From Flectonema sp. DT1601 (taxonomy: Eukaryota; Euglenozoa; Diplonemea; Diplonemida; Diplonemidae): 64,000 bases of DNA. The notes under the pieces were generated by a model. That model saw nothing but the letters and a program-made list of their open reading frames with translations, was not told the DNA's origin and made no database searches. Of the stretch, positions 43,270-54,257 are shown piece by piece (the stretch's first letter is position 1; every line of letters starts with the position of its first letter). Where the stretch lies: positions 372,001 through 436,000 of the forward strand of contig OZ025842.1 of NCBI GenBank assembly GCA_964019425.1. The letters are read 5' to 3'. The translations under genes were made by a program, and so were the position numbers.

Positions 43270-44521
43270 TTACTGTGAGACAGGTGGGAGCTTCACCTTT
43301 TTCGGAGAAATGTTCATCTCCTCCAACTTCTCAAGAATTCTGTCTGCTGTCTTGAGATCCTTTTCCCGCTGTTTTAGTGCTCGTGCTGTTTTTAGTTATT
43401 TATTGTGATTGGTAATAATGGAAATGACACTAAAGTAAGTACCAAAACAGTAACATACTTTCATCAGCGTTCTCAATTCTCTCTTTAGCAACGTCCAGTC
43501 GGTTAGCACGGCGTTCATCGTTAACACGGCATCGTTCGAGGTGTTCTCGTTTACGATTGTCAAGTGCAGCAGCAATTCGTTTTGATTCGCTGTTTTTCTT
43601 TTTGTCGTACTCTCGGAGGAATCTTTGTTTTAATGTGAGATCTTCTTCAGCAATGCGATCAAGTTTTTGTTGTTTTTCCTGATATTGCTTTGTTCTGTCT
43701 CGGATGTCTTCGTATTTTTGTTGACGGAAATTGTGAATACGCTTTTCTCGTTGTTCAATGATACAAGCAAGTTCTTCTTGCCGTTTGATGTTATCATTTT
43801 GTATTCCTCCCCGTTCAATGACTTCCTTCCGATTCCTTTCGTTCATTATATTTTTCGCGGTACGTGATTTCTCAGCCTTTTCTCGCTTTGCCGTCATGGT
43901 ACGGTCCTTCTCAATGCGGGTGTCTTCAAGCTTTTGCTCACGTTCTTCTTGCAATTTTTGTATATTAGCGACCTTTTCTTCTCTGTGTAAATGTTGCTGA
44001 TGACGAGTGACCTGTTGTTCCTTTTGTCTGTCTTCTTTCGATTTTTCAATTTCTTTCATTCGTCGAGTTCGCTTGTTTTGGATTTCAATTAATTTTTTCG
44101 TCCGAGTCTTTGCCATGTCCTTAAGCTTATCTCCGGAAGCTGCGGTTCGTTGACAGTACTTTTCGTTTCGTTCAACCATAACTTCGTATCGTTCACGCTT
44201 TATTTCGCGAAGGATGTCGTCTCTCCGTTTTTCATCATTTTGGATGCTAGTTAGTAAAGACTGCTCTCTGTCTCGCTGAAGCTGTTCGCGTATCAGCAGC
44301 TTCTCTCGAATTCTTTCTGCGCCATCACCTTTCTTTTCAGTTAGTTGAGAGATTAGTATCTGAAGTTGTTGGATTTTTTCATCTCTTCCTGAATCATCTT
44401 CAGGCGTTGTTTCCATTGCAATTGCGAGTGTTCTTCGCAATGCATTTACCTGAGCTTGAATCTCATAGCTTTTCACTAGTCTTGGCAAAGGAGGAGAGGG
44501 AGGTCGTGTTGTTGTCACCAT
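43270..44521 (-). CDS. Charged coiled-coil protein, 392 aa (trichohyalin/plectin-like helix)
   Basis: Exons 44521-43459 and 43385-43270 flank a 73-nt intron (GTATGT...CAG) and give 393 codons. After a Pro-rich start (TTRPPSPPLPRL), nearly the whole protein is an Arg/Lys/Glu/Gln helix (RTRRMKEIEKSKEDRQKEQQ), the single-alpha-helix or trichohyalin type seen in many flagellar and cytoskeletal proteins. The C-terminus is LPPVSQ. There is no Cys-rich or catalytic domain. A microtubule-associated or axonemal role is a guess from composition only. Confidence 0.82.
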
Positions 44522-45005
44522 TTGTTAAACTTTTATGGTTGTCGAATTTTAATCTTGGGGTACCTGACTTTTGAAGGGCAGAAAAAAAAGAATTATAAGT
44601 CGGTGTAAGAAGTAACCAATTTTTTTTTTTTTTTTTAATTAACCTCCAACTAACGAAAAGTTAATATTACACAAAAAACTTAACGTATTTTATACTTCTT
44701 TTTTACCGAACCGTAGTAAACTTGAAAAGAGAACGAAAAAAAAAGAAAAGAAAAAAAGCCACTTTCATGATAGACTGTCTTAGGTAGAGCTGGCGCATGT
44801 ACAATCGAAAAGGGAGGAAGAAATAATAATATACTGTACGGCAAATAATATATAAAAAAAAAGAAATTACAAATATAAAAAGCAGCTCAACCGCGAAAGA
44901 GGACAATAGCTAGTTATTTATAGTGAAAAAAATGAACATTCCTCGCACAACGTGTTAATGAGTTGGAGGTTGTCTGGTTCACTGGATTCTACAATGCCTT
45001 GCGGC

Positions 45006-45010
<5 letters not shown>

Positions 45011-45041
<31 letters not shown>

Positions 45042-45065
45042 GTGATGGTAAAAACCATCACAAAC
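45011..45065 (-). terminator. Perfect hairpin followed by a long T-run (minus strand)
   Basis: GTTTGTGATGG (45038-45048) pairs perfectly with CCATCACAAAC (45055-45065) across a six-base loop. On the minus strand the hairpin runs straight into about 27 T residues, an arrangement that would end a Pol III transcript. No gene is seen upstream of it, so the function is uncertain. Confidence 0.45.
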
Positions 45066-45775
45066 TATGACACGACGACCTAAAATACAAAAAATAAAAA
45101 TAAAAAAACTCAATTGCAAACCGTGTGCGCAATGAAAAATGATTTGTACCACAAATCAATCAGCCTCACAAATCCAAAAAAAGACAACAGATATATAGCA
45201 GAAAAAAACGGCTTGAGCTAGCAGAAGCAAGTTACCTAACTTCACCAATTACTTATGCACGCCTGCTACAATGGTCAAAGATCAGAGGCGACAAGGGAGA
45301 GGAAGAGAACGGGGGAAGTTTTTTGAAAAAGAAATGCAACAAAGTAAACAGCTTGCAGTCACTAAACCGAAACAAACTAATTAGCACGTTTCACTTGTGC
45401 TGATTAAAGAAATATTTTCTTTTCGAATAAAAAATTAGAGGAGAGATTCTGTAATAAGAGGGAGGATGGTTGGCGCAAATCGCAAAAAAAAAAAAAAAAA
45501 GAAGAAATCGGCACCTCACTTGAATAATTCTCATTTGTTTTTGTTCGTGCGCAACTGAAACAAGCCTGGAAACAAGTCTATAAAACAAGGGTTCTCATCA
45601 TTACACTGCCACATTTCAGATGGGAAAAAACAAACAAAAAAAGGAGTACCTTTTTTCCATGTAAACTTGTAAACAGGATGTGGTCTTTCCAGTAGATCGG
45701 GGAAATTGGGATTTCGCTGAATTTCTGAAACAAGGAAAGCTAGTTTGTTAGCAAAATACAAACTGATGACTACGA

Positions 45776-45826
45776 GGGGTCTGGGTAGCCCGCATCAGTA
45801 AGGACCCAATCGCGAAGATTGTAGTT
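45776..45826 (+). ncRNA. Candidate structured RNA, family R5, copy 1
   Basis: GGGTC (45777-45781) can pair with GACCC (45803-45807), enclosing a small hairpin GGG-tag-CCC. Next comes CAATC-gcgaa-GATTG and then a T-rich end. The same plan with sequence changes occurs at 60187-60254. ACTGATGAC lies just upstream in both. Family unknown. Confidence 0.45.
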
Positions 45827-47602
45827 TCATAGTAGTAGAAAGCTCTCGCAGTACATCAGAGCACGGATGAATAAATTTAATGAAGGGCAAGCAGTTCCAA
45901 GAGACGTGATGTCCGTCTTGGATAAAATAAAGAACGTTTTAAACCAGTACAGTTTCTCACCCAAATATGTCATCTCAGCAAAACGGTAAAAAACATATGA
46001 AACATTTCTAATTTAAAGAACGATTTCCAATAGAGTTTTAAAAACTATTTTAAAAAAAAACCAAAAAAAAAAAAAAAAAAATCTCATTAAATGATTGGAT
46101 GCCCTATATTTTACATCTATTAGGAATGGGTAAAACAAAATACAGGAAGGAATACTAATGTGAAAAAAAAAGAAACAGAAGAATAACACAAACGGTCAAG
46201 GATGTAATGACTTCGGATATGAAAAGGTAATCTTCTCTCTGCAACTCCTACTGAGTACATGCAATTTCATCTTCTTGACACGCAGGGACTGCGAGCAGTA
46301 CTGCGCTCTTCATAACTCAAAGTAGCCTTTAAAAAAGCTCTCATGCCTGCATGAGATAGATACGGTTAGAAACAGGATGTTGCTTTGCGACCAGGCTGTC
46401 TGTAACTCGCAGGTGTCTTGACCTTGAAATTCGGTTGGAATGACGTGCAAGAGGACAACAGTTTGCTTGCACTCAGTAAAACTTCCAGAGGATGAGAACA
46501 CTATCAGGACCTGAAGCACAACTCAATTAGAGGAAATGATGGTTTGCTGGATTCTATTCGTAGCAGTGTCACAGTGAAAGCGGCCTTACTGAGAATTATC
46601 CCTAGTCATTACGTGTTCAAAGTCAAAAGTGTTATAGCGTCAAAATAATATTTGTGTGGGTGGTTGCTCTCTTGAAAGGTATAACTTCAGACTTGTCAAT
46701 TCGCAGAGCCTCACATCAATTAGTTGAACGAGTTCAAGTCACTTCCCTGCATAGCAGATCCGTGTCCTCTGTACTAACGCTATACTAAGTGTGACTGTGA
46801 CTGATGCACGTAATGGTTGGGTTCTTAAGTTCTCAGGACTGGTTGCTTGCTAATGTGAACGCCAACGTTCGAATTTTCCGACCTTCCGGTGAATATCCTT
46901 TCCGGCTTAGTGTGAGGCAGATAAAAAAAAAGTGTAGGTGAAAAAAGAAACAAGAAAAAAGAGTTATTCACAACAGCGAAAGATTCTTTTGGGTGACAGG
47001 CAACGGAGAAAAAAGCTTTTTTTTAAAAAAAAAATAAAAAAAAACGCTTATCTCCATTTCCCTTTATGCAGTCGGAACCCCAGAAAAGAACAGAATATTT
47101 CCTAGGGAGAAGAAACAGAACTAGTGAGTTACTCCTTGCTCAATTAAAGAACAAGAGAGAGGAATAATGTGAAAATAAAAAAACAAGTAACTTTCACAGC
47201 ACAGATAGCTGCAGGAAACGAAGAAAAAAAAAAAAAAAGAACACTCTCGTTCTTGATTAATAAAGTCATTCTTGTCGAATGCTTTCGCAGCAAGTTCGTC
47301 TTCCCACGATCTAAGAATTTCACCTCTGACGTGGGAGCGGAGTGTAGCGAGGGAATAGCACTTTGCCGGCTGTTAACCGTATATGTGAGTTATCACGTTT
47401 CCTTTTTGTTTTAGGGGTTTTTTTGTTAGTAGTATGATGCACCACGTTTAAATATTTCATAACATGTTTCACCATGTTGAACAACTTATAATACATTTCT
47501 CATATCATACCATCATATACGGCTATTGACAAAGGCCGTCCCCTGATGTTCGGTTGGCTATAATTAAGTTCTTGAAACACGTTTTAGATTTTAATTAAAA
47601 CA

Positions 47603-47660
47603 TCATAAAAAACTGTTACGGCAACATGGGCAGGGGTTCAACTATGTTTACGTGGCTTCT
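47603..47660 (+). repeat. Dispersed repeat R3, copy 1
   Basis: CATAAAAAACTGTTACGGCA then ACATGGGCA, followed by CAACTATGTT and ACGTGGC, matches the minus strand at about 54580-54634, so the two copies are inverted relative to each other about 7 kb apart. Confidence 0.7.
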
Positions 47661-48320
47661 AATGACAGTCAGGATTGTCTGAGAAAGTGAATTCGATAAT
47701 GCAGCATCGAGTTAGTATCATTAATTTTAGAACAAAAAAGTGAGAATAAGATAAAGTAGAGTTTAGTAAAAAGAAAAGTATTCATTTCCACAGTTTCCTA
47801 ACATCAAAAGGGTAATAGAATATGTAGTTTCAGGAGCCTTAATCTTATACTACTCGTCCCTTTTTAGGCCTTCATCAGTAAGTTCTAAGGGACTTCATTC
47901 TGTGTTGAAGTTGCTATCGTTCTAAGATAAAAAATTCATCGGAGCTCGCCAGGATAGGGCTAGCAATGTTTAGTGCAGTATCGAGTTAAGACTCGAATGC
48001 AAAAAAAAAAAAAAGAAAGAGAACTGATTCCGAATTTAATTGAAAAATTCATTTAATTATCCTGACGATCGTCTGCAACTTATCTCAAGAGGAAGTAGAG
48101 ATAGAACAACTGAGAATATTCAAAAATAATAATCTCAAGAAAAAAAAAGAAAAAAAAAAAGAACGAATCGACGTGATAATCCGTAGTAAGGGTTAATATT
48201 ATTCATTTTCACAAAACACACAACAGATCCCATTAAAAATATCTCAAAGTAACTAATCGAACCGTACCTCGCAAATGTGTTTAGTATTTTTTTTTTTTTC
48301 TTTTTCCAAAGTGAATACTT

Positions 48321-50444
48321 CTATAAATAAATTTGCTCTCCATCATCACTCTCACCCGTGCATAGATATCGAGACGTTGCAAGTGAAGTACAATTAGAAG
48401 GTGTACTCAATACTGTTTTCAAACTTATCGGCCGAGCAACGTACGCCAGAGGATTTATTCCCATCAGCTGTGTTGGATCGATGCTATCTACGAGTGCTAT
48501 TTTTTTGATGTAGTGATTTTCTTGTATCCGAATTCGTCGCTTCGTCACAAAAACATAAACTTCAAGAGCTAACGTTGACATTACTTTTATAAGAAGGGAT
48601 GACAACACAATATACAACAAAACATCAGCAAATTCTAATAATAATGCATTCTCAGTTAAAATATAAACACCTGTACAACATAGAGACAGGCACTGCAAGA
48701 AATAACAACCTCCTACTAAATGGTTATCTAACATTCTTGCGAAAGGACGAATGTAGAAATAGATTGCAGTGAATAATAAAAACATTCCCGCAGTCACTAA
48801 CTTTACTATTGCGCAAGCTGTACCAGTTGCTCTAACGACTCCCGTTATAGCAACTATTCCACAAGTAGCGAATTGATATATTGAGAAGTAGACATATTTC
48901 TGTCGATAAGCTCTAGCAATAGAAGAGTATCGGTGAATCCAATGATTGTTACGTTCGGTTGAGATCCATTCACCAGGACCAGTTAAGTATTTTACAATAG
49001 TAGAATGAGTCACATAATCATCGCAGTATATCGCATCCATCGGTACTGATCTTCTCGTCTCAACGACAATAGCTATCGGGATCCCAACACAACCAGCAAT
49101 AGCTGAGAGTGAAACGATCACCCACATCCCTGTTAAGGAGTCAGGTGGAGATCTTAACAGAAGCAGAGCTGCTAACAACGTCCCTTGATGTAATCCTTGA
49201 AATAAGAATAATGGAGCAGATGGGAATCTCAACATTCCCTGGCTATCTAAGAATCCATCAAATAAACTTCGAGGAACTACCGACTCCGGTATTAGTTTTG
49301 ATTCGAACAGCATTAGTACAAATCTAGCGATAACAGCAAAGGTTCCGACTATGATGAAGTTACCAACAACTGCACCAGCTGCCATCGATCCTGATATCTT
49401 CATACGAGTTGGATGAAGAGCAAAAGGAAGTTTATCATCCTCAGGAATGTTACATGGTTGTGATGCTACGATCACCGCACCGGCAGCTGGAAGTGCACCC
49501 GAGATTGCAGCAACACTTGTGACTACTGAAGCCGCAGCTCGCTGTCTATTAAAAACTTCTTGCTGTGGTAAAGCTGGACCAGATGTAGTTGGGATTGATG
49601 TCGATAAACTCGTCGGAGTTGCCGTACTGATAGCTGTCGGAACAAATGTCGGAATAGCTGTCAGCTCGACTGGTTGAGATGTTAATGGAGGAGAAAGAGT
49701 TGTTATATTTACTATCGGAATATCAGTGGGAGACACTGGAACATCAGTATCATTTACAGGGCTGTTTGTTGGTATTGCTGTCGGTACCTCAGTTGACGGC
49801 AACACCGTCGGAACAGCAGTCGGTATCGGAGTTGTAGGAATTAATGTTGGAATAGCTGTTGGTATCGCTGTCGGTATCGCTGTCGGTACTGCTGTCGGTA
49901 CTGCTGTTGTAGGTGGTGGGGTATCACTTCCAAAGACATATAGTCCTCTGAGACCATATTTTCCATTAGTGCTACCAGTCATTTGAACAACACTACTACT
50001 AAAAGGTTCGTATTTAAACTTCACAACCGAAACACCAAGAAGATTCTTAGCAAATGTTTTCATATACCAATCCCCAGTTACTCCTGCACCTTGAGTGGAG
50101 TTATCCATTGGATCTTGCAAGCCGTCTACCCACCATGATGCTGTTCCTCTTGTGAGCCACCACGATTTGGCTTGAACTCCACAAAGGGTCCAACCTGGAG
50201 GAATCGCTATCTCAATTTCAACGACAGGATTTGCGTTATAACTATTAATATAAAACTCTGTTCCAGTTCCATCAAGCAACGTGTGTATTCCTGGAGAGTA
50301 TCCCGATGATGAGCTCGGTAACAACACATTTAACTGCCCGCTTGTCACCGGTAACACGGTTCCGCAATTATTTAATATCCCCTCGCTACATAAAACTAAT
50401 ATTGACAGTATCAGGGAACTAAGTCCCCAAGACTTCGATAACAT
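48321..50444 (-). CDS. Secretory multi-pass membrane protein with Pro/Thr-rich stalk
   Basis: A single exon of 707 residues from the ATG at 50444. A signal peptide (SLILSILVLCSEG) leads to an extracellular beta-rich domain of about 160 residues with Trp and Gly (WWLTRGTASWWVDG). Then comes a stalk of about 130 residues built from PTAIPTAIPTAVPT-type repeats, a likely O-glycosylation site. From about residue 280 there are seven or eight hydrophobic segments. The plan resembles surface membrane proteins expanded in free-living protists such as bodonids, but I cannot assign a receptor or channel family. Upstream of the ATG, after the acceptor TCATTCCAG, lies a five-codon frame ATG-AAG-ACG-CTG-TTA whose TAA overlaps the main start (TAATG). 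A frame open to 50618 is interrupted by that acceptor, so the long version is rejected. Confidence 0.83.
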   Translation of the reverse strand: MLSKSWGLSSLILSILVLCSEGILNNCGTVLPVTSGQLNVLLPSSSSGYSPGIHTLLDGTGTEFYINSYNANPVVEIEIAIPPGWTLCGVQAKSWWLTRGTASWWVDGLQDPMDNSTQGAGVTGDWYMKTFAKNLLGVSVVKFKYEPFSSSVVQMTGSTNGKYGLRGLYVFGSDTPPPTTAVPTAVPTAIPTAIPTAIPTLIPTTPIPTAVPTVLPSTEVPTAIPTNSPVNDTDVPVSPTDIPIVNITTLSPPLTSQPVELTAIPTFVPTAISTATPTSLSTSIPTTSGPALPQQEVFNRQRAAASVVTSVAAISGALPAAGAVIVASQPCNIPEDDKLPFALHPTRMKISGSMAAGAVVGNFIIVGTFAVIARFVLMLFESKLIPESVVPRSLFDGFLDSQGMLRFPSAPLFLFQGLHQGTLLAALLLLRSPPDSLTGMWVIVSLSAIAGCVGIPIAIVVETRRSVPMDAIYCDDYVTHSTIVKYLTGPGEWISTERNNHWIHRYSSIARAYRQKYVYFSIYQFATCGIVAITGVVRATGTACAIVKLVTAGMFLLFTAIYFYIRPFARMLDNHLVGGCYFLQCLSLCCTGVYILTENALLLEFADVLLYIVLSSLLIKVMSTLALEVYVFVTKRRIRIQENHYIKKIALVDSIDPTQLMGINPLAYVARPISLKTVLSTPSNCTSLATSRYLCTGESDDGEQIYL

Positions 50445-50618
50445 TATAACAGCGTCTTCATTATTTAACTGCTGGAATGAAAATATAAATATAAAAAAAT
50501 AGATTGATAATTTTTCAGTTGATAAAATTAAAAAAAAAAAAAAGGATTTAAGAAGGTCAACAAGCAAAGAACCTAAAAATATTATATCTGAAAAGACATA
50601 AACAAAACTGATAATCAA

Positions 50619-52354
50619 TCATCCAGGCGGTTGCCAAGGTTTATAATGTGCTGCCCTACGAGGGCTGATTTGCAATGGAATATTAGCTTCTTCACTCCAC
50701 GGTCGGTTGTATGATCTATAATTTGCGGATAATTCGTACTTTAGTTGATTAGTTTGTTTTTTTGAAGGAGATTTGAAAAGTCTTTTCCACAATAACGTCA
50801 TCGCAGGAACTTTACGTGTGGTGCGAGACACCATCAGACTTGTAGCAGGTGATGGTGAAATCAACAGTGCGATCACCTCTCCTTGACGTTTGATCGTGAC
50901 TGCTAAGTCACGAACACCAACCTTCTCAAGAATATTTTTTAAGTCAGTCAACGAGTTGATAATTTCGTTATTTATTGAAACAAGTTCATCTTCTTCTTTG
51001 AGACCTGCTTCTGCCGCAGGCTGGGATTCTTTAACAGATATTATCCTAACACCTTGTCCCCAAGAACCGTAGTTTCCGAAGTTGATTTCACCCGAAGCTG
51101 AAAATCCCAATCTTGGATATTTAAATTTTGCTAATTCAGCACTTCTCTGATTTCTGTGTTCGATGATTTGAATTTTCAAAAACTACTAAAGTATGAGATT
51201 GGGTTGTTCCATACCTGAGGGTCTGATGAATGGCTTGCACCTTAGCAGACTCAGCCTCGATAATATTTTGATATTCTTCTTCGCGATGAAGCGGAGCAAT
51301 TGACACAACGCCCAGGGGGTTCATTGCGTTATTTTGAAAATGACTTTCAAAAATACGTTGCTCTCTCTCATTTCGAGTAAGTCGATATCTTTTTTTCTGT
51401 GATTGCAAATAGTCTGCCGTCTCGGCTTTCAATCCAAGCACAACCTGTTTTTGCGAAAAGTTTAACATTCCTCTACACAAAATATTTCGACAACAAAAAA
51501 CAGAGACGTACCCTTTTGTGTTCTTTGTGAAGATTCTCAAGTCTTTGGATTTCTATTTGTCGGTTGCGTTCTAAGATAGCATCGAGTGTTAATTTAAATT
51601 GCTTTTCCTTTTCATTAATCAATTGAACACCTTCTTCAAAATCAGAGACGATAACTTCCCTCTCAGTTGTGTACTGATGAGTAGATGTTCCCCTTTTAAA
51701 TGTTTCTTCTTTACGAAGGGAAGATAGCAGATCGTTAATTACACTGACCTCTATTGGGATCATTCTGGCTTGTAGTACCTGGTATGTTTATTGCTTGAAT
51801 ACAAAAAAATATATCACTAGTAACTAATTATTGAGGGAACTTACCTGAGCCACTCTGTGATAGTGATACCAAGATGCCAACTCTGCAGCTGTTTTGTTTC
51901 GTTTTGTTTTTAATCGACAGTGTCGGGCAAGTGTTCCTTGATGTTTGTAGTAGTCAAGAAGATGCTCAACACAATCTAAGTGACCACCAGAAGCAGCATA
52001 GTGTAATATCGTATGTCCTTTAGGTGTTCTCATCATCAAACTAAAGGTATCGACAGACTGCGATAACCAATCAGAAACTATAACTGAATTATGCTTCAAA
52101 GGTAATGGGAGAGCTATTCTCAAACACTTAATATGACCATACTTACATATAAGGTGTAATGGTGTACGTCCTTCACTGTCTTTGATGATGTGAATCTGAC
52201 TCATCGACGGGTCCAATACACAGAAATCTTGAAAGGGTCCAATCTCCCCATCGATGCCTGCTCTCAGTAATAATGTCTGCTTGTGTCCTTTTGTGATATT
52301 TTTGATGGCATTATTTCGGTTGTCAAACACCGCGCTAAGGACGTCTTTCCACAT
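50619..52354 (-). CDS. Ankyrin, coiled-coil and PDZ protein, four exons
   Basis: Exons 52354-51845, 51778-51512, 51444-51215 and 51153-50619 encode 513 residues. Introns are 66, 67 and 61 nt (donors GTAAGT, GTACGT, GTATGG). The first exon carries ankyrin repeats (SEGRTPLHLICKYGHIKCLR, TILHYAASGGHLDCVEHLL). The next two form a charged helix (NLHKEHKR, NEREQRIFESHF). The last exon carries a PDZ domain, with VRIISVKESQPAAEAGLKEEDELVSI split over a strand and the helix NSLTDLKNILEKV. The C-terminus is basic with Pro and Trp. Such a chain looks like a scaffold that binds a C-terminal peptide. A short upstream ATG out of frame lies 14 nt before the start. Confidence 0.84.
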
Positions 52355-52774
52355 GTTTGGTTCATCTACCGAGTACTACTCACGGTAGCAAAAAAAACAT
52401 TATTTTTTTGATATACACGAGATAGCCTTTGTATTTTAGAAAGAGATTATAAATAAACGAAGGTGGCGCATTGCAGTATCACAATTGGCGCAACATGGAT
52501 GTGCACTAGTACGATAGGTTAGTTGTGTGTACGTAAAAAGAGATAGATACGGGAAAAATAAAATAAAAACAAAAGCGAGTAAAGGAAATGGGAAAACCAT
52601 TTCTGAAGACCCGAAAGAGGGAAAAAAGGGGTTCATATAACTGTTTTTTTAATATAAACCCAAAAAAAAGAAAGTGTTACTTTTTGTTGAATAAGCCTAC
52701 GTATAAAATTAGACTCTTTTTTTACTCTTCTTCTCTTCTCACTCTCATGGATTGCAAACATTGGGGAGCTACTT
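52355..52774. other. Spacer, no gene seen
   Basis: 420 bp, AT-rich, no element recognised. Confidence 0.45.
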
Positions 52775-54257
52775 TTACAGAACAGCAAGTATCTCAGGCT
52801 TTAGGAGACCTTCCACAAGCGCAGCATTCTTAAAGATGTTTGCGCTATGAGTTCCAGTCCCCTTCCACAATGTTGGAACTATTTTAATCCATTCTTCGAT
52901 ACATTCTGGACGAATACTAAACGGTACCAGTGACGGGTGAAGTTCAAGACCGATTTTGTGATAACTGGTTTAAAGTTAAATATCACACAGAGAGTGTGCT
53001 AAGACAGTGTAATAAAATAAAAACAAACCTTTCGAGAGGAGCGTCTACGGCTTCAAGGGGATTAACGATGAGCATTTCCTGAGAAGTGTGAACCTTACCA
53101 ATAGTAGCCCAATGATTACTAAGAAGACCAGCAGCAGTTATCCAAAGCTTTTTAAGATAAGCATCTTTAGCTCTTAAGTAAGTAGGTTGGTAACATACTG
53201 GCTGGGCTAGTCTACGTCCTGCTGACCAGCCTTGATGACTAGTTCGAGAGTCCCACAGAAGTAGAGCTCCTGCAGGTACAGGTACGCGTTTCAGCTTTGA
53301 ATGACCTTCGCGTAGTATGGAATCTCTTGTTTCTTCATCTTGTATCTTTAAATGAGTTACAAAGTGTGATTTACCATTACGTGCTGAGCTGTCTTCCATC
53401 AAAGCATTGTATGTTTCTCTGTGACTACCTGGCCAGATTACAGTAGTTGACGCCTTAGGATCTTCAGCTGACCAAGTGTATAGAATTCCTTGAACACAAT
53501 TATGATCACCTCCACGAATATGATTATTCACGTCTGCGTGACTCCAGTACCGATCTTCTGATGTCTCACTTCCGACATCTTTCGGATTAAAAAATATCGC
53601 ATCCATCCCACAGACTAAGTCTGGTGTGTCGTATACTATCTCAAACATCTGTGAGAAGTTTTATTTTTTGACCGGAAAAAAAAAAAAATTATAAATGTAC
53701 GCAACAAAACATACCTTCTTCACATTAGGATGAGTTCTACAAGCCCAAGCATACGCACCCTGTTCAAGACCTCTTTTGTACGAAAACTTATCGCTAAAAA
53801 GAGTTGATTGCGGCCATGCAGAAGGACCTTCAGATTTAAGACGATGATAAGCGTTCTTAACAGAATCTGGATTTGAAGGATGGGTTGATGCTGATGCCAA
53901 TGCTAGCAAATCAGACTTGAAAAGTTCTTCCATAATTGATGTGTCTCTGGGACAGGTGACATCAGTCACTATAGCTACACCATGTTCTTTGAGTAAGTCA
54001 TTCAGAGCTCCTTCTTTATTCGAAGCGTCTTTCATAGATAAAGTTATCATCTGTACTTCACTTGGTGTCATTACTGGACAACTTAATCTCTTCTCTTTAT
54101 ACTTCATTGGTGGTTTCCAATTACTTATATTTACTTTCTGTTTTGGGTGTTCCAACTCACCCTCAGGAACGGGTTGTTGTAATGATCTCAATAAGGTATT
54201 GTTTCGCTCCATCATTTCTAATATAACCTTCTCTGGCATTGGTGAGTAGGTAGACAT
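52775..54257 (-). CDS. Phytanoyl-CoA dioxygenase-like 2-oxoglutarate/Fe(II) oxygenase
   Basis: Exons 54257-53715, 53648-53029 and 52964-52775 flank 66-nt (GTATGT) and 64-nt (GTTTGT) introns and give 450 residues. The core has the iron triad of the double-stranded beta-helix: His and Asp in SHADVNNH and a distal His in RTSHQGWSAGRR, where the following Arg would bind 2-oxoglutarate. WPGSHRETY and PVPAGALLLWDSR fit this family, which hydroxylates acyl-CoAs or small metabolites. The substrate is unknown. The first 75 residues form a helical lead-in, and exon 3 supplies a tail ending PEILAVL. Retaining exon 3 rather than reading into the intron removes a Leu/Phe-rich artefact. Confidence 0.86.

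Larger units (their letters stand above)
44522..48320. other. Long gene-poor spacer
   Basis: 3.8 kb without a supportable gene. It includes the hairpin at 45038-45065, repeat R5 copy 1 (45776-45826), repeat R3 copy 1 (about 47606-47660), and a block at 46200-46920 that has few homopolymers and balanced base composition, unlike other spacers. That block has stops in all frames I read and could be an old pseudogene or a non-coding RNA. Confidence 0.55.

Noticed and set aside
46772-46790. Sequence ACTAACGCTATACTAAGT, similar to the start of kinetoplastid spliced leaders
   Set aside because: The most conserved leader end (TTTCTGTACTTTATTG) and a following donor are absent, so a chance match is likelier. 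A genome-wide leader search would settle it.
49447-49986. Plus-strand frames of 76 and 86 codons rich in Gly, Val and Ala
   Set aside because: They are the antisense of the Pro/Thr repeat stalk.
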